From positions 5,923,001-5,987,000 of the forward strand of contig NC_068976.1 in NCBI RefSeq assembly GCF_016808095.1: a DNA stretch of 64,000 nt. The letters run 5' to 3'. How positions within the stretch are numbered: the first letter of the stretch is position 1; the number at the start of each line of letters is the position of its first letter. Shown here piece by piece: positions 24,471 to 35,900 of the stretch. The stretch is from Vigna angularis (lineage: Eukaryota > Streptophyta > Magnoliopsida > Fabales > Fabaceae). The notes beneath the pieces are model-generated. The model saw nothing but the letters and a program-made list of their open reading frames with translations. It was not told the DNA's origin and did no database searches. Made by a program: the position numbers and the translations under genes.

Positions 24471-24579
24471 ACCTCCTTGAGCTAGGTTGGGCCAAAGCTT
24501 AGGAAATGGGTGGGAATAGGGTGATATGATGTGAAAATGGTGGTGGTGTGGTGATAGGCTCACAAATTTTAGTGATAGG

Positions 24580-25330
24580 ATGAAGAAGGTGTGTAGTTTG
24601 AAACCTAGCAATTATTATCCTTGGTTCCTCTCTTATCTATGCCCTTAACATGAGTAACTCTATTTTTTGTCTATATTCTTCCACACTCATGTTTTTCTTT
24701 TGGAGTATATGTAGTTTTCCATAAACTCCCTATCATAGTAACAAGGTACATGTCTCCTCCTTTAGGTTGGTTATGTATTCTTAGGTCTCTACATAATGAA
24801 GTCCGCTAATACATTGCATGGCCCTGAAAGCTTAATGTATCCATGGGCACTTTTCTCTCTTCACTTATATGGTGACACTCAAATAATTGTTCAACCTTCA
24901 TCTCCTAATCCAAATATTCTTTTATGTTAATCTTTTCCATGAAAGGGGAGAAGGTCAACTCTAGGTTCCCTAGGAAGGTTATCTCTAGGTAATTGGGATC
25001 TCCTAGGTGGGGATTGGTAGAAGTCATCATTGTGGTGACTATTATATAGCTCATTTCCATTAGGAGAGGAGGGTGTTTCTCTATGTACCTTTTTCTTCTA
25101 GGTGAGGATTAATACTTTTGTTTGCCCTTATTTTTACTAACCATGAATTGGGCAAACCTGTCTTTCAACTCACTTATCTCTTTTCTTTGTCTTTGGAGTT
25201 CATCCCTCAAATGTACTCCCTCTTGACTATCCCTTACACTACCAAGGCAACGTCAAATATAAAGGAGTTTTTGTTTCGAGAATTGGGCTTTGCCATGGGA
25301 GAATTGTTGCTAATGTACTATTGGTGCTAG
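24580..25330 (-). pseudogene. Ty3-gypsy gag remnant
   Basis: Reading the minus strand from 25330 down, the pieces in order match the usual plant Ty3-gypsy gag: a basic, proline-rich stretch (DDFYQSPPRRSQLPRD), then VDLLPFHGK, EYLD-EMKVEQLFECH, TLSFQGHAMY and VEEYRQKIELLMLRA followed by EEPRIIIARF. Stops replace tryptophan at conserved places (after EYLD, after AMY), and frameshifts separate the pieces. Gag would form the element's particle; this copy cannot. It is a different family from the Ogre-type gag at 7737-8400. Confidence 0.7.
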
Positions 25331-25339
25331 TGATTAGAG

Positions 25340-26150
25340 AGTTTAGATGTTACAATTTTAGTGAAATGTGGAAATTGGATGTTGAGTGTTGTTGGGTTGA
25401 TCAAGAAATGTAACTCATATTTCAACTCATCAAATTAACATAAAGTACTTATTTGTTACACATTTAAAAAAAATGACTCAATCGAGACTACTTAAACTAT
25501 AAGGATTAAATTGAGATTTCAAGACAAATATGAGGATCATCCGACAGTCTTAACCTAAAAATAAACAACAAATAAAAATATTTTAAAAAGTAAAAATAAT
25601 CAAATGTGTGTATCATAAACATTTGATACACCATTAAATGAATTCACACAATAGAAAACAAATGTATAATTTAGGATATAATAAGATAAAAAATACTTAG
25701 AGATCTAAGAAAACTTTTCAGATATCAAACTAGTCGAACGAGAGATAATGATAATTATTTTAACAAAACAAAAAGAGTTCTTCACATAAAACAAAAATTA
25801 AGAATAAGAGAATAAAGGAAATATAATTACATAGTAAATGAAGGATTTATATTATTGAACACTTAACTTGAGAGTTAAACATTTTTTGAAAAAAAAGTAA
25901 TAAATAAAAAATAATATATATATATATATATAAAAGGATATTTTGTTAAATTAGAGATTAACTAGTATAAATATTCACGGATACGGATATTATGATACAT
26001 GTACCTGTCTTGTTAACATGCAGATATAAAAAATATCTAAATCTTTTTTGTCCGTTGCAAATTTTATCATGAATATTCATTAATATGAATTTTTTTAACA
26101 TCCCGACTTGAGTGTGAAGTTAGACGTTTAAACAATAATCTCTTACATAA
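25340..26150. other. AT-rich intergenic sequence
   Basis: No frame or motif of note apart from a short (AT)n run at about 25914-25932. Confidence 0.5.
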
Positions 26151-26739
26151 TATTTAATAGGTTTAATACCAAATTTGATTTATATTTTCGTCAACTTTGT
26201 TCAATATAAGACTTATTTTTTTCAAGTGTTCACTATGGTTTTAATTTTTGTAATTTATATTCAATTTGATCATTTTTCATTATGTTGTCTAAATCATTAA
26301 TGGCAGATGAACAATATGTACCACATGTTAGTTTGTGGTGTTTTTAATTTTTTTACATTTAAAAAAAAGTTATCAAACTATCAAGTCAATATTGGTCATG
26401 TGGTAATGTTAGTATCACGTGTGAAGTCAATGTTAGTGTCATGTGTCAAGTTAGTATCAATGACATGTGTTGGTATTAGTACAACGTGTCAATGTCTTGT
26501 ATTCAATTTAGTTTCAATTTTCGTTAATTTTGTTCAATTTAGTGTTAATTTTTGTTAATTTTATTCAATTCATTCCCAAATTTGTTTATCTCTAAATTGA
26601 TATGAAATTTAATTTTTTTTTAAAATTCATATTTTTATTAAATATTTATTTCATTATTTTTTAACCAACTCTAAGTATACTATTGGAATATAATTATTAT
26701 ATTTATGTTTGATTTTTTTTTCTACATGGAAAAATTAGT

Positions 26740-27190
26740 GTTAGAGTTGGTTTAAAAATAGTGAAGAATTCTTCTTCTAATTTTAAAAATAACAAATAAT
26801 TTTCATTCTAATTTTAAAAATAAATTAGAAATTTCCTTCTAATAATGAAGATTTTTCCTTATAATTTTAAAAATAATGAAGAAATTTCCTTCTAATTTTA
26901 AAACCAATAAAGTATTTTTATTCTATGTTTAGAAATAATGAAGAAATTTCCTTCTGATTTTAAACATAATGAAGAATTTTCCTTGTAGTTTTAAAAATAA
27001 CTAAGAATTATCCTTCCGATTTTCAAAATAATGAAAAAAAATTCTTCTATTTTTCAAAATAATAAAGAGTTTTCCTTCTAATTTTAAAAATAATGAAGAA
27101 TTATCCTTCTTATTTAAAAAAAAATAAAAATAATCAAGAATTCTTCATCTAATTTTAAAAATAATAAAAACTTTTTCTTCTAAAATTTAA
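26740..27190. repeat. Tandem array of 31-36 bp AT-rich units
   Basis: About a dozen imperfect units of the form TTTTAAAAATAATGAAGAA plus TTTTCCTTCTAA. The array lies within a 780-bp stretch that interrupts the left inverted repeat of the Mutator-like element; its margins (26500-26575 and 27190-27262) are themselves loosely inverted copies of each other, so it may be a separate small fold-back insertion. Confidence 0.7.
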
Positions 27191-27728
27191 AATTGGGACT
27201 TAATTGAACAAAAAATTGGGACTAAATTAAATAAAAATAAAAATTTTGGGTTTTAATTGAATATAACATACTGACGAGGGTTACTCCCTCCACCACCACG
27301 CCTTGCTCCCTGCACCTCCCTATTTCTTTTCTTACCCTTAAGTAATATTTAATTTTTTTTTTCTCCAACAACCAACCACTTTCATTAATGGTCCCATCAC
27401 TGTATCAATGCACCTCCCAAACAGTCCACTGCTTCCGCTTGAATGAAAATCCTCTCACTCTTCTTCTTCCTCTAATTTTTGTTTGTTGAAAGTGTGGTGG
27501 TGTAGTCTAGGGTTACGGTGGTGTGTTTGGTTGGAGATAACATTGGTTCGTTGCGATGCAAGAAGGTGCTCTAGTGAGTAATTAGAGGAAGTGGCGGTGC
27601 AAGAAGAAGAAGGTGTAGTGGTGGAAGAGCTTCGTCTGGTGGTGGTTGAAGGTGGTCCGCGAGCTTCACAAGTTTTTTAATATATAAGTCTAACACTGTA
27701 ACGGGCGTGGGTATGCGCTGAAGTATTA

Positions 27729-27800
27729 AACGGATGTCAACATCCATAAACGGATATCGACATCCGTTGAATGAGAAACAGATGTCGATATCCGTCCAAT
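27729..27800. repeat. Cluster of short palindromes (GGATGTCGACATCC type)
   Basis: Three consecutive near-palindromes: CGGATGTCAACATCC, CGGATATCGACATCCG and CAGATGTCGATATCCG, each about 16 bp, spaced 8-12 bp apart, right before a long (TA)n run. Confidence 0.75.
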
Positions 27801-27807
27801 AAAGGAT

Positions 27808-27809
<2 letters not shown>

Positions 27810-27872
<63 letters not shown>
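27810..27872. repeat. (TA)n microsatellite
   Basis: About 31 uninterrupted TA units. Confidence 0.97.
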
Positions 27873-27874
<2 letters not shown>

Positions 27875-28981
27875 TGTGCAGGTTGGGTTCTGGGCAGGGA
27901 AGTCTTTGATGGGAGAGGGTCATGCTTCGTGTGGTTAGGGTACAGATGAATGTTTTGTAGAGTGAGGGTTAGGTTTTAAGGATGAGATATAAGGAAAGAG
28001 GCGGAAACTCGTTTTACGTAGGAAAGAAGGAGGAAGAGATGATTTTAGGGCATGGAATATGTAAAGTGTTTGATTAATGAAAGGAGTTTGAAGTTGTTGT
28101 GAAGCATGGAAGAGGTTTAAGTGAGAGTAGGAGAGTTATATTGAGAGTTTAAGAATTTAGTGGTTCTGTGAAACCAAAATGATGAGAGGGGTATATGTTT
28201 ATTTAGGTGAATGGAAGAGAGAGAGTAGTGTGAATGATGAGGGAGAAATCAACGAAGAAAGGGGTTCTTGGTGGGTTGGGAAGAGCGAAGCCTTGGTGAT
28301 GTGGGTTGGGCTTGGAGTGAAGGTGACGTTGGAGGAAGAATAGGGGTTGCAGGTACTACTACAAAGATGAAGAATGGGTTTGGGTTTTGAAAAGAGTTAT
28401 GGGTGAGATGTAAGGGTTTGAGTGGAAGGAAGAAAGTTAGTAGAAGGATGTGTTTTGGTAGTTATACTGAGAGATGAGTGGTTAAAAATGTAGAGGCAAG
28501 AAAGCTTGTGGGAAGGGGTTAGAGACAAAAAATAATTGTCTGCAGGAGAGCTTTGTATGTTCATATGAGTGGTGTTTCTCCATTCTCGCGTAAATAGGAA
28601 AATCAGAGTAAAGTGAGTGGGTACATTTTGTGATAAGAGAAGGAGAGGGAGCGTTGGGTTGTGGTTGAGGGTTTTCTTGAAATCTGGAAAGATGATCAGT
28701 GTGTGTTCGTGGGAGAGAGGAAGTAGTTAGAGAGGTGAGAACCTTTGCATGGGAGAGAGGGGAGGCTTTGTACAGGAGACTGTTGTGCTAGAGGAAGGTG
28801 AGTGTTGGTTTGGGAAGCTCATTTTCGTTTAAGTGGGAGAAGGAAAACAACGTTTTAGGGTTGGTATTAGAGAGTGTAGTAGATAGAGGATGGGCTTTTG
28901 CATGGAGAAGGTTGGTTACGAGAATGAGATTTGGCTTATTAGAGTGAAAAATAAATAAAGAAAAAGGTGGAGAAGAATGGG

Positions 28982-30627
28982 TGATGAGTGCATATTTATG
29001 CCCACATTTATGCTTTAAAATTAAATTTTTGATGAAATTCATATGCTTGAATGATTGATTTAAAGAGGATTTCTGATGATTGGAATTTTTGGGTTTGGGA
29101 ATAAAAAGAGACTTAAAAAGTGATTTTTAGTTGCATAAATTATTCTTGGATGTTCTAATATTTATTTGTGTAGTTGAAATTGAAACTTTATTGGTCCAAA
29201 TTGCAAATTAAGGCCAAAATAAGATTTTATTTGAAATCCTAATTGGGTGAGAAAGAGGGTTGCCACGTGGCAAGCTCTCATTGGTCGCGCCCTTCCTCAG
29301 TCAAAGCTGGTAAAAGTTGGTCAAACAGGAGTTTTGGTGCAATTTTGGAGAATTCTGAAAGGGGCTAAAGTGCAAATAGAGAAAATTCCAGGGTATTTGT
29401 GCAATTTTGGAAAGTCAGAAAATCTAAAAGATAAAATTCAGTTGTTGAATTTAATTTGGGAATATCAACAGAAAATATCTTCCAAATAATTTTATCATTA
29501 TCTAAATCTTTTAGTTATTTGGAAGATATAGGATATAAGATAATTGAGTTAATATCTATCAAATATTCTTTAAAACTGATTTAATCTAATGAATATTTGA
29601 AAGATATAATATATCAACAGAAAATATCTTATCAACAAACTATTCAGAGTCCAAGCCCAATCAAGCCTATATAAAGAGACCCAAGGGAGGCATTAAAAGA
29701 GACTTCACTTAATTCATTCATTCTCTCATACTCCTCTCACTTTTCTTTCATCTTGTATTCAACTCCATTCATGGAGAGCTAAGCATCTAGGGCTATTCTG
29801 CTGTAATTCCATGATGGATTCTGAGGTTACGTTTAGTTAATGCAATTGTTTACTTTGATTATTGATTTAAGTTATTCTCTCTATGTCTTTCATCTCTCTA
29901 TCTTGTTAAAAGTAAAGATTGTTGCATCATAATGTGTTTGAATCTACATGCATATTGATTATATGAGTTCTAGGGTTTCTAGGTTTAATTGAGAATTTAC
30001 TTTGATTTAATTTAGGAACTTTCATATGATTAAATGATTTTTACTATCAATTGAGAATGTACTTTGGTTGGTAGTAATAATTTCAACTATAATCAATTGA
30101 GAATTTACTTTGATTGATTAACTTTTAACTTGGTTAGGAGATTTAAGAATAGACATGATTAAACACAATAGAATTTGATTGAGAATGTACTTTGGTTGAA
30201 TTTATTGTGAATAATCTATAAAGGTTTTGCATTTGATTGAGAATTTACTTTGGTTAAATGCATGATCACCCTCAAATTAATTAAGAATGTACTTTAATTA
30301 ATTTGAAACTTAAACAATAATTAATTGAACAATTATTTGTGAATAACCGATGATAAATCTATCTTGGAAAAGCAGTGGAATTAGCCTATTTAATCATAAC
30401 TGTTTTTAAGTTTCTTATTTATTCTTTAAACATTCTTCAACCATTACTTTTATTCATAAGCATTGCATAACATTCATAAGAGTCAGATATTCGAAAGCAA
30501 TTCCGTGTTCGTTGGGAGACGACTCAGGGTTACTTCAACCCTATCTACTTTCTTGAATACTACTTGGCAATACTGAAGTTGCCTTGAAAAGTAGTATTAA
30601 TTTGATAGCTTCAACGACAGCCTATCA
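28982..30627 (+). mobile_element. Solo LTR (1646 bp) nested in the Mutator-like element
   Basis: Starts TGATGAGTGCATATTT and ends CAGCCTATCA, with the perfect 5-bp duplication ATGGG at 28977-28981 and 30628-30632. It has a promoter-like TATATAAAGAGACC near 29670 followed by a pyrimidine-rich transcribed-looking stretch, which sets plus orientation. No internal retroelement sequence is present on either side, so it arose by recombination between two LTRs. It interrupts the Mutator-like element and is therefore younger than it. Confidence 0.88.
29985..30310. repeat. Spaced repeat ATTGAGAATTTACTTTG within the solo LTR
   Basis: Six copies of ATTGAGAAT(T/G)TACTTTG (one with a changed first base), separated by unrelated spacers of 30-60 bp, on the plus strand downstream of the presumed transcription start. 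Confidence 0.8.
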
Positions 30628-31400
30628 ATGGGTTTAAGTGTTTAATGAAATAGAAAGAGAGTGTGTTGATGGAGATTTGTTTTAATACTAAAATATGTAA
30701 TTTCGTAAGTTGAGCCCCTGTGTTTTATGAGTGAGAGACTAAGAGAAAGAAAAAGTTATAAGTGAAAACGGATGTGGTGAAAACTAGATTGGGAAAAACG
30801 GATATGGAGAGGAGAGAAAGAGAAAAAGTAAGAGTTTGGGTGGTATGGGGCTGCGCAGCTGTGAAAGTAAAAATGACATGTGAAGATTAGGATTTTCATA
30901 AAAAGAAGTAAAAAGGTAAAAGGTTAAAGTAAAAAAAGGATAGTTTAGTAATTAAAAGAATATGAGGGAGGTGTAGGGAACACTTGGGGTGGTGGAGGGA
31001 GCAACTTCTCATACTGACCTATCATACCAATACTGACTTGACACGTGATATTGATCTTGACTTGACACGTGATACTGACATTACTACATGACATAATATT
31101 AAATTGACACCTGGACAACTATTTTCTAAATTAAGAAAAAAATCTAAAAATATTAATAAAAATTTTAAAAAAAATAAAAAAAATCATGAAATGACATGTT
31201 GTACACTATTCATCTATCATAAAATAAAATCTAAATTAAAGATAAATTACAAAAAAATTGAGACCCTATAAAAAATTCGAAAAAAATAAATCACGTTAAA
31301 TAAAGTCATCTAAATTAAATATAAATTACAAAAAATTGAGATCATATAAATAATTCGAAAAAAATAAATCACGTTAAATAAAGTCGACGATTATTTAATA

Positions 31401-32947
31401 TTATTCTTTGACTGTCCAACTCATTGTCTAATGAATTAGAGCACAAACAAAATTCATTTTAATCTAAACTTATAACTTTCGCTTCAAAACATTTTGGGAA
31501 AACTTTATGTAAAAATTCCATTTTGTTTTGGTTCAATTGATGCTTAATTTTATTTCGGTGTTAATGAAAATCTAACCTACATTCATCAACAAAATCAGTA
31601 TGAATTTTCTATTCTTCGCTACACAAACTGCAAAAATAACTACATATATTACAACTTCAAATAATGAATGCTCCATCACAATTTAACACTCATTTCTCTC
31701 TTGGATAAATGCTTCAACTTTTTATCATATATGTTACACACGACATGAATGTATTATTAAAATCTTCTGAAAACATATTAGACGTACTATCTTGCAGTAA
31801 AAATATTTTAACTCTCAGAGATGACCTTCCATTAGATAAGCATATATGATGCACTCCGTCACCCTCTTAATTTGAGTGTTCCTCCCAAAGTAAATAGACA
31901 TGTACTAATAAATTTACTTGCACCATCAGATACATTTATTCATTTGGACAAATATTTGAACAATATTTTTTTTAAATCTCGATATTATGTAACAATGTTT
32001 TTCACTTAATGAGAATGATATTTAAACATGAGATAAATTCAAAGGGAACACATTCAAATTTGTTCATTTGAGAAAATAACTTGATGAATACTTCAAACGA
32101 AAATTATATATACCTACGAATGTTACATATATGCAACATTTAATTGTAAAAAATGGTAGACCTTATAGAGATCAAAATTGTATATTTGTGAAACAACTGA
32201 GACAAATTGCGTTTGCATCAAATGTTTATTATATTTTGTCCCTATTATTAATTGACTCTGACATATTTTTAAATTGTTTTTTTATAAAATAATATCCTAA
32301 AATACTATCCATGAAAAATAACGAAAGACTTAACACATATATCTTCGTAACACTTCAGATGTATAACACTTACTTCAACTTAAGTAAACAATAAAAGAAA
32401 CTTAAAAAATATAAACTTAAACCAAAATATTTAATTTATCAGATATCCAATTTAAAAGGCAAACATATAGATACAAAGAGAGAATAAATTTACATCTTTA
32501 ATAATGTTTTCCTGAAGACAAATTTAATTATGTATAGAAGCAAATTAAAAAATAATGGCCAAAATTCAAAAATAATTTAAAAGTACATGCTTAAAAAAGA
32601 ATTGGTATCTAAAAATCTCTCATACCAATATATTCTTTTCAATACTTTTAGGTTAATTAATTAAAACCAGTTTACCAGGGTGATTGATTTATTCATGTTT
32701 AAACAATAACAGTGACAAATTTTTATATACAGTCGGCTTTGATGTATACCGTGATGAACAAAACATATTTCATACCATAATGACTGCCAATAACTCGAAA
32801 ACATAGTAAAATAGAAGTGAAGTACAAAGGTGTTATGGATGATATTTAGCTAAGTAACTAAGCAGCATATAACAATAGGATATGTAAGACATTTTTCTTT
32901 CTAATATTTAGCTAAACTCATAATTGAAAACACATGCAATAACCTAA
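31401..32947. other. Intergenic, includes the 3' flank of the FDM-type gene
   Basis: AT-rich without a coding frame. The part nearest the gene (about 32700-32947) should hold its 3' untranslated region on the minus strand; no clear polyadenylation signal could be chosen. Confidence 0.45.
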
Positions 32948-35900
32948 TTAACTGGAAACCTTTTTCATTTTCTTCCATTGATTCAAGAGAAGTTGTACTC
33001 CTTCTTTCAAAGTTGCTCTCCTTCCCTCTTTATAGTTCCATACTATCGTGGTTACGTATCGTCCACTAGGATTATATTCATTTATCTCTAACAATGCTTG
33101 TACCACTGCTTTATATGGCCCTTCACCCCACTCCTTTTTCAACTTTTTCAACTTTTCATCGTCATCATCAATAATTTCCTGAAATGAAAAATGCATAAAT
33201 CTAAATTATAAAATGTAAGTGTTCCAATTAATTAGAAAAAAAGTTTCTATAATTGTAGATTAGAAATGAATTAAAATTTGTTGTATATTGCTAAACTAGA
33301 ATTATATTTGTCCTAGAAGAAGAATTGAAATTAAAGGTGTACAAATCTTTCAAAGTTAAGAGATTAAGGGAAATACTAACAATATCGGGAAATACTAGTA
33401 ATACCCTGTTTCCTAATATTTCCTCCCTTCTCATATTTTCCCCTAGACCTTATTCATAACCAATACCAGAATTCTCCTAATGGTTTCCAGCATCACTCTT
33501 CCCCAACCTCTTCTTGAAATCAATCCATCTTTTGTTATTTTTCTCTCCTTTCACAATAACCTAATTGTTTCCTTCTAGCTGACGCCCTGCTTTCTTTTAC
33601 ATTCAGTTGAAAGCCTTTATCAATTACCTACGAGGCCTCCTTATCACGTACCCAAATTTATTTTCCTAAATATAGGCACCAAAGTTACCTAGGTGCAGAA
33701 CTAGGTATAACTATAGGTACAACTAATAAATTATTTAGGACACTACACCCTACTTAGGATTAATGATGATACATAGGTGTAATTATTCTAACAGGTATAA
33801 ACTTATATTCTAAACTCTCCGCATGAAATTCCCTTTATTTCACATTGTATCCTCCTTTATCAACCATCCCTTTCTAGTAAATGCACTTTAGTATTAAGGA
33901 TCTATCAAGAGGATAGAAGTAAAATACTACCTCCCATGTTACAGGCACCATCGTTTTCAAACTTGAACATAATGCAGTAACACAACTTTTTGGAAAGTTG
34001 TACTAGCCTTCCATGGTTAGAAATTAACAATGAGAAAATACAAAGGGTGGAAATGAGCCAGGTTTAGCCTATTAACTTTGGTTTTCTTTATAAAGGATGG
34101 ACCTTTAGGCTTTTTATAAAGGCCTGACTTTGCTCTAACTGTGGAATGTCGTAAAAGGTTGGTTGTTTAAAAGGTTAAACCATTAACAAACTGGCTTCTA
34201 TTCTTAAGGTCATTCTTTCTCCTATTAATAAAAAATCATCTATGTCTCCTCTAGTTAGCACAAAACTTCTTACACTCCATCAAACATCAGACCTAAAGGG
34301 AGTATTTGGAAGTTGGATATCATTAGGGAAGCCAGGCGAGAGCAATTTTTATAATTACATTAAGAGTTATGTAATATTATAAAAATAGATACCAACTTAG
34401 GACATCAAGTTTATGCCAGTATATTAATTTTTTAAAAAACATAATCAAAATCAAAGAATATCTATAAAAAAAAATTACCACCCCCACTAAAACCCAACTT
34501 CCAAACACACGCCGAAGTTAATAATAATAGGCTAAATAATTACAGATTCAGGAAGACAAATAGTTCTAATATAGAGTATGAAGACCATCAAAATATTTAT
34601 AGGCTCGTAAATAAGTAACAGAGTGAACCAAGTTTGATGAGGTGTGACATGCAATGAAGCACGTCGACTCCAAAGATAATTTCAGGAGATCTATATGTTT
34701 AAAAGTCACCTTTTCTTTCCCTTCAGCCATAATAACTTTGAATGGATGCCAATCTGGGTTCGTTAGATGCTCTTCCCACAATGAGCACATTTCTAAAACT
34801 CTATCTTCAACTTCCTTCTGCTTATGTCTTTTCTTAATTGCTTCAAAGAATGGTCTAGTGTCAAGTTCTCCCATTCTCTTCAAACGGATGTTTCCTAGAG
34901 ATGATAGTTTCTTAACACCCTGCCAGCGAGAGAATAGATTGTTATTAAATCTTGAGAAGCAATACCAAGAAAGCTCAAGAATTGAAAAATATTTAAAAAA
35001 AAAACACCCACGATAAAAGTAATGAAACATATAAGCAGAGAATATCCACACAATGGCAGTTAAGTTTCGTCTGCATAATTAGATGAAGTAATGAATGGGA
35101 AAAGCATTCAAGTATTATGGTGTATTTGATGAAATAAAATGATAAGATTTTAATTTTACTCAAGTCACTTAGCTACCTTGCTATGAACCATAAATGTTAA
35201 CACCATGGTTAACCAGATAGAAAAAAGTGGAATGCTCTACAAAAATGTAAATTTAGAGTGTATAAGAACACATGTATTTCAATTCATAGGACACCTTAGA
35301 CAGACAAGTAATTCACTAATAAAAACTCCCCCAGCCCTAAGCCAACTGAACTAAAAATGGTACTGGAATGGACCACATTGAGATGCTATATCAAATTTGT
35401 CTGAAGAATCAGTAGAAAGATATATTTGAAAAAACATACTTACATTAATCAGTGCTTGTCGGGCTTCCTGCAGCTCATCATTACTCAGACGCTCTTTAGT
35501 AATTAGTGTTTGGTTCAACTCACCTAAATCTTCAAGTGACTCTTCCTTGTCTCTTAAATCCTTTTGTAAAGAATCTACCTTCTTCAGTACGTCTGCACCA
35601 TCATCATCATTTTCCATGTACTTCAACACATTTAATGAGCCCTTTAATCGCTGAATCTCCAACTCCAGTTCTTGTTTCATATCAAGTTGCTTTTGAAGGT
35701 GAAGGATTTTAGCATGGAGCTGTTCTTTTTGTCTCTGAATAAATAGGTATTTAAATAGCATCAATACTATCCCATGGTGCTGACACACACATATGTTAGG
35801 TTATTAACAAAGCTAATAGTTAACACACCCTCTGATCTTCTGCCAATTTCATAACATTTTCATCAGCTTTTTTGTGCTCCAGTGTAGCCATATGAAGAGA

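Larger units (their letters stand above)
26160..31391. mobile_element. Mutator-like element with long diverged inverted repeats, containing a nested solo LTR
   Basis: Sequence 26190-26490 matches the reverse complement of about 31020-31380 (shared words GTAATTTATATT, CATGTGGTAATGTTAGTATC against its partner, AGTATCACGTGT), and 27268-27350 matches about 30955-31015 inverted (CTCCCTCCACCACC). The 9-bp word TATTTAATA occurs at 26151-26159 just before GGTTTAATACC and again at 31392-31400, as expected for Mutator target duplication. The outermost 30 bp of the left end have no counterpart on the right, so the right edge is less certain. No transposase frame is visible; the element is non-autonomous. 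Confidence 0.6.

Noticed and set aside
28788..29042. Minus frame of 84 codons
   Set aside because: It runs across the left border of the solo LTR and its target duplication, so it is a chance frame over an insertion junction.
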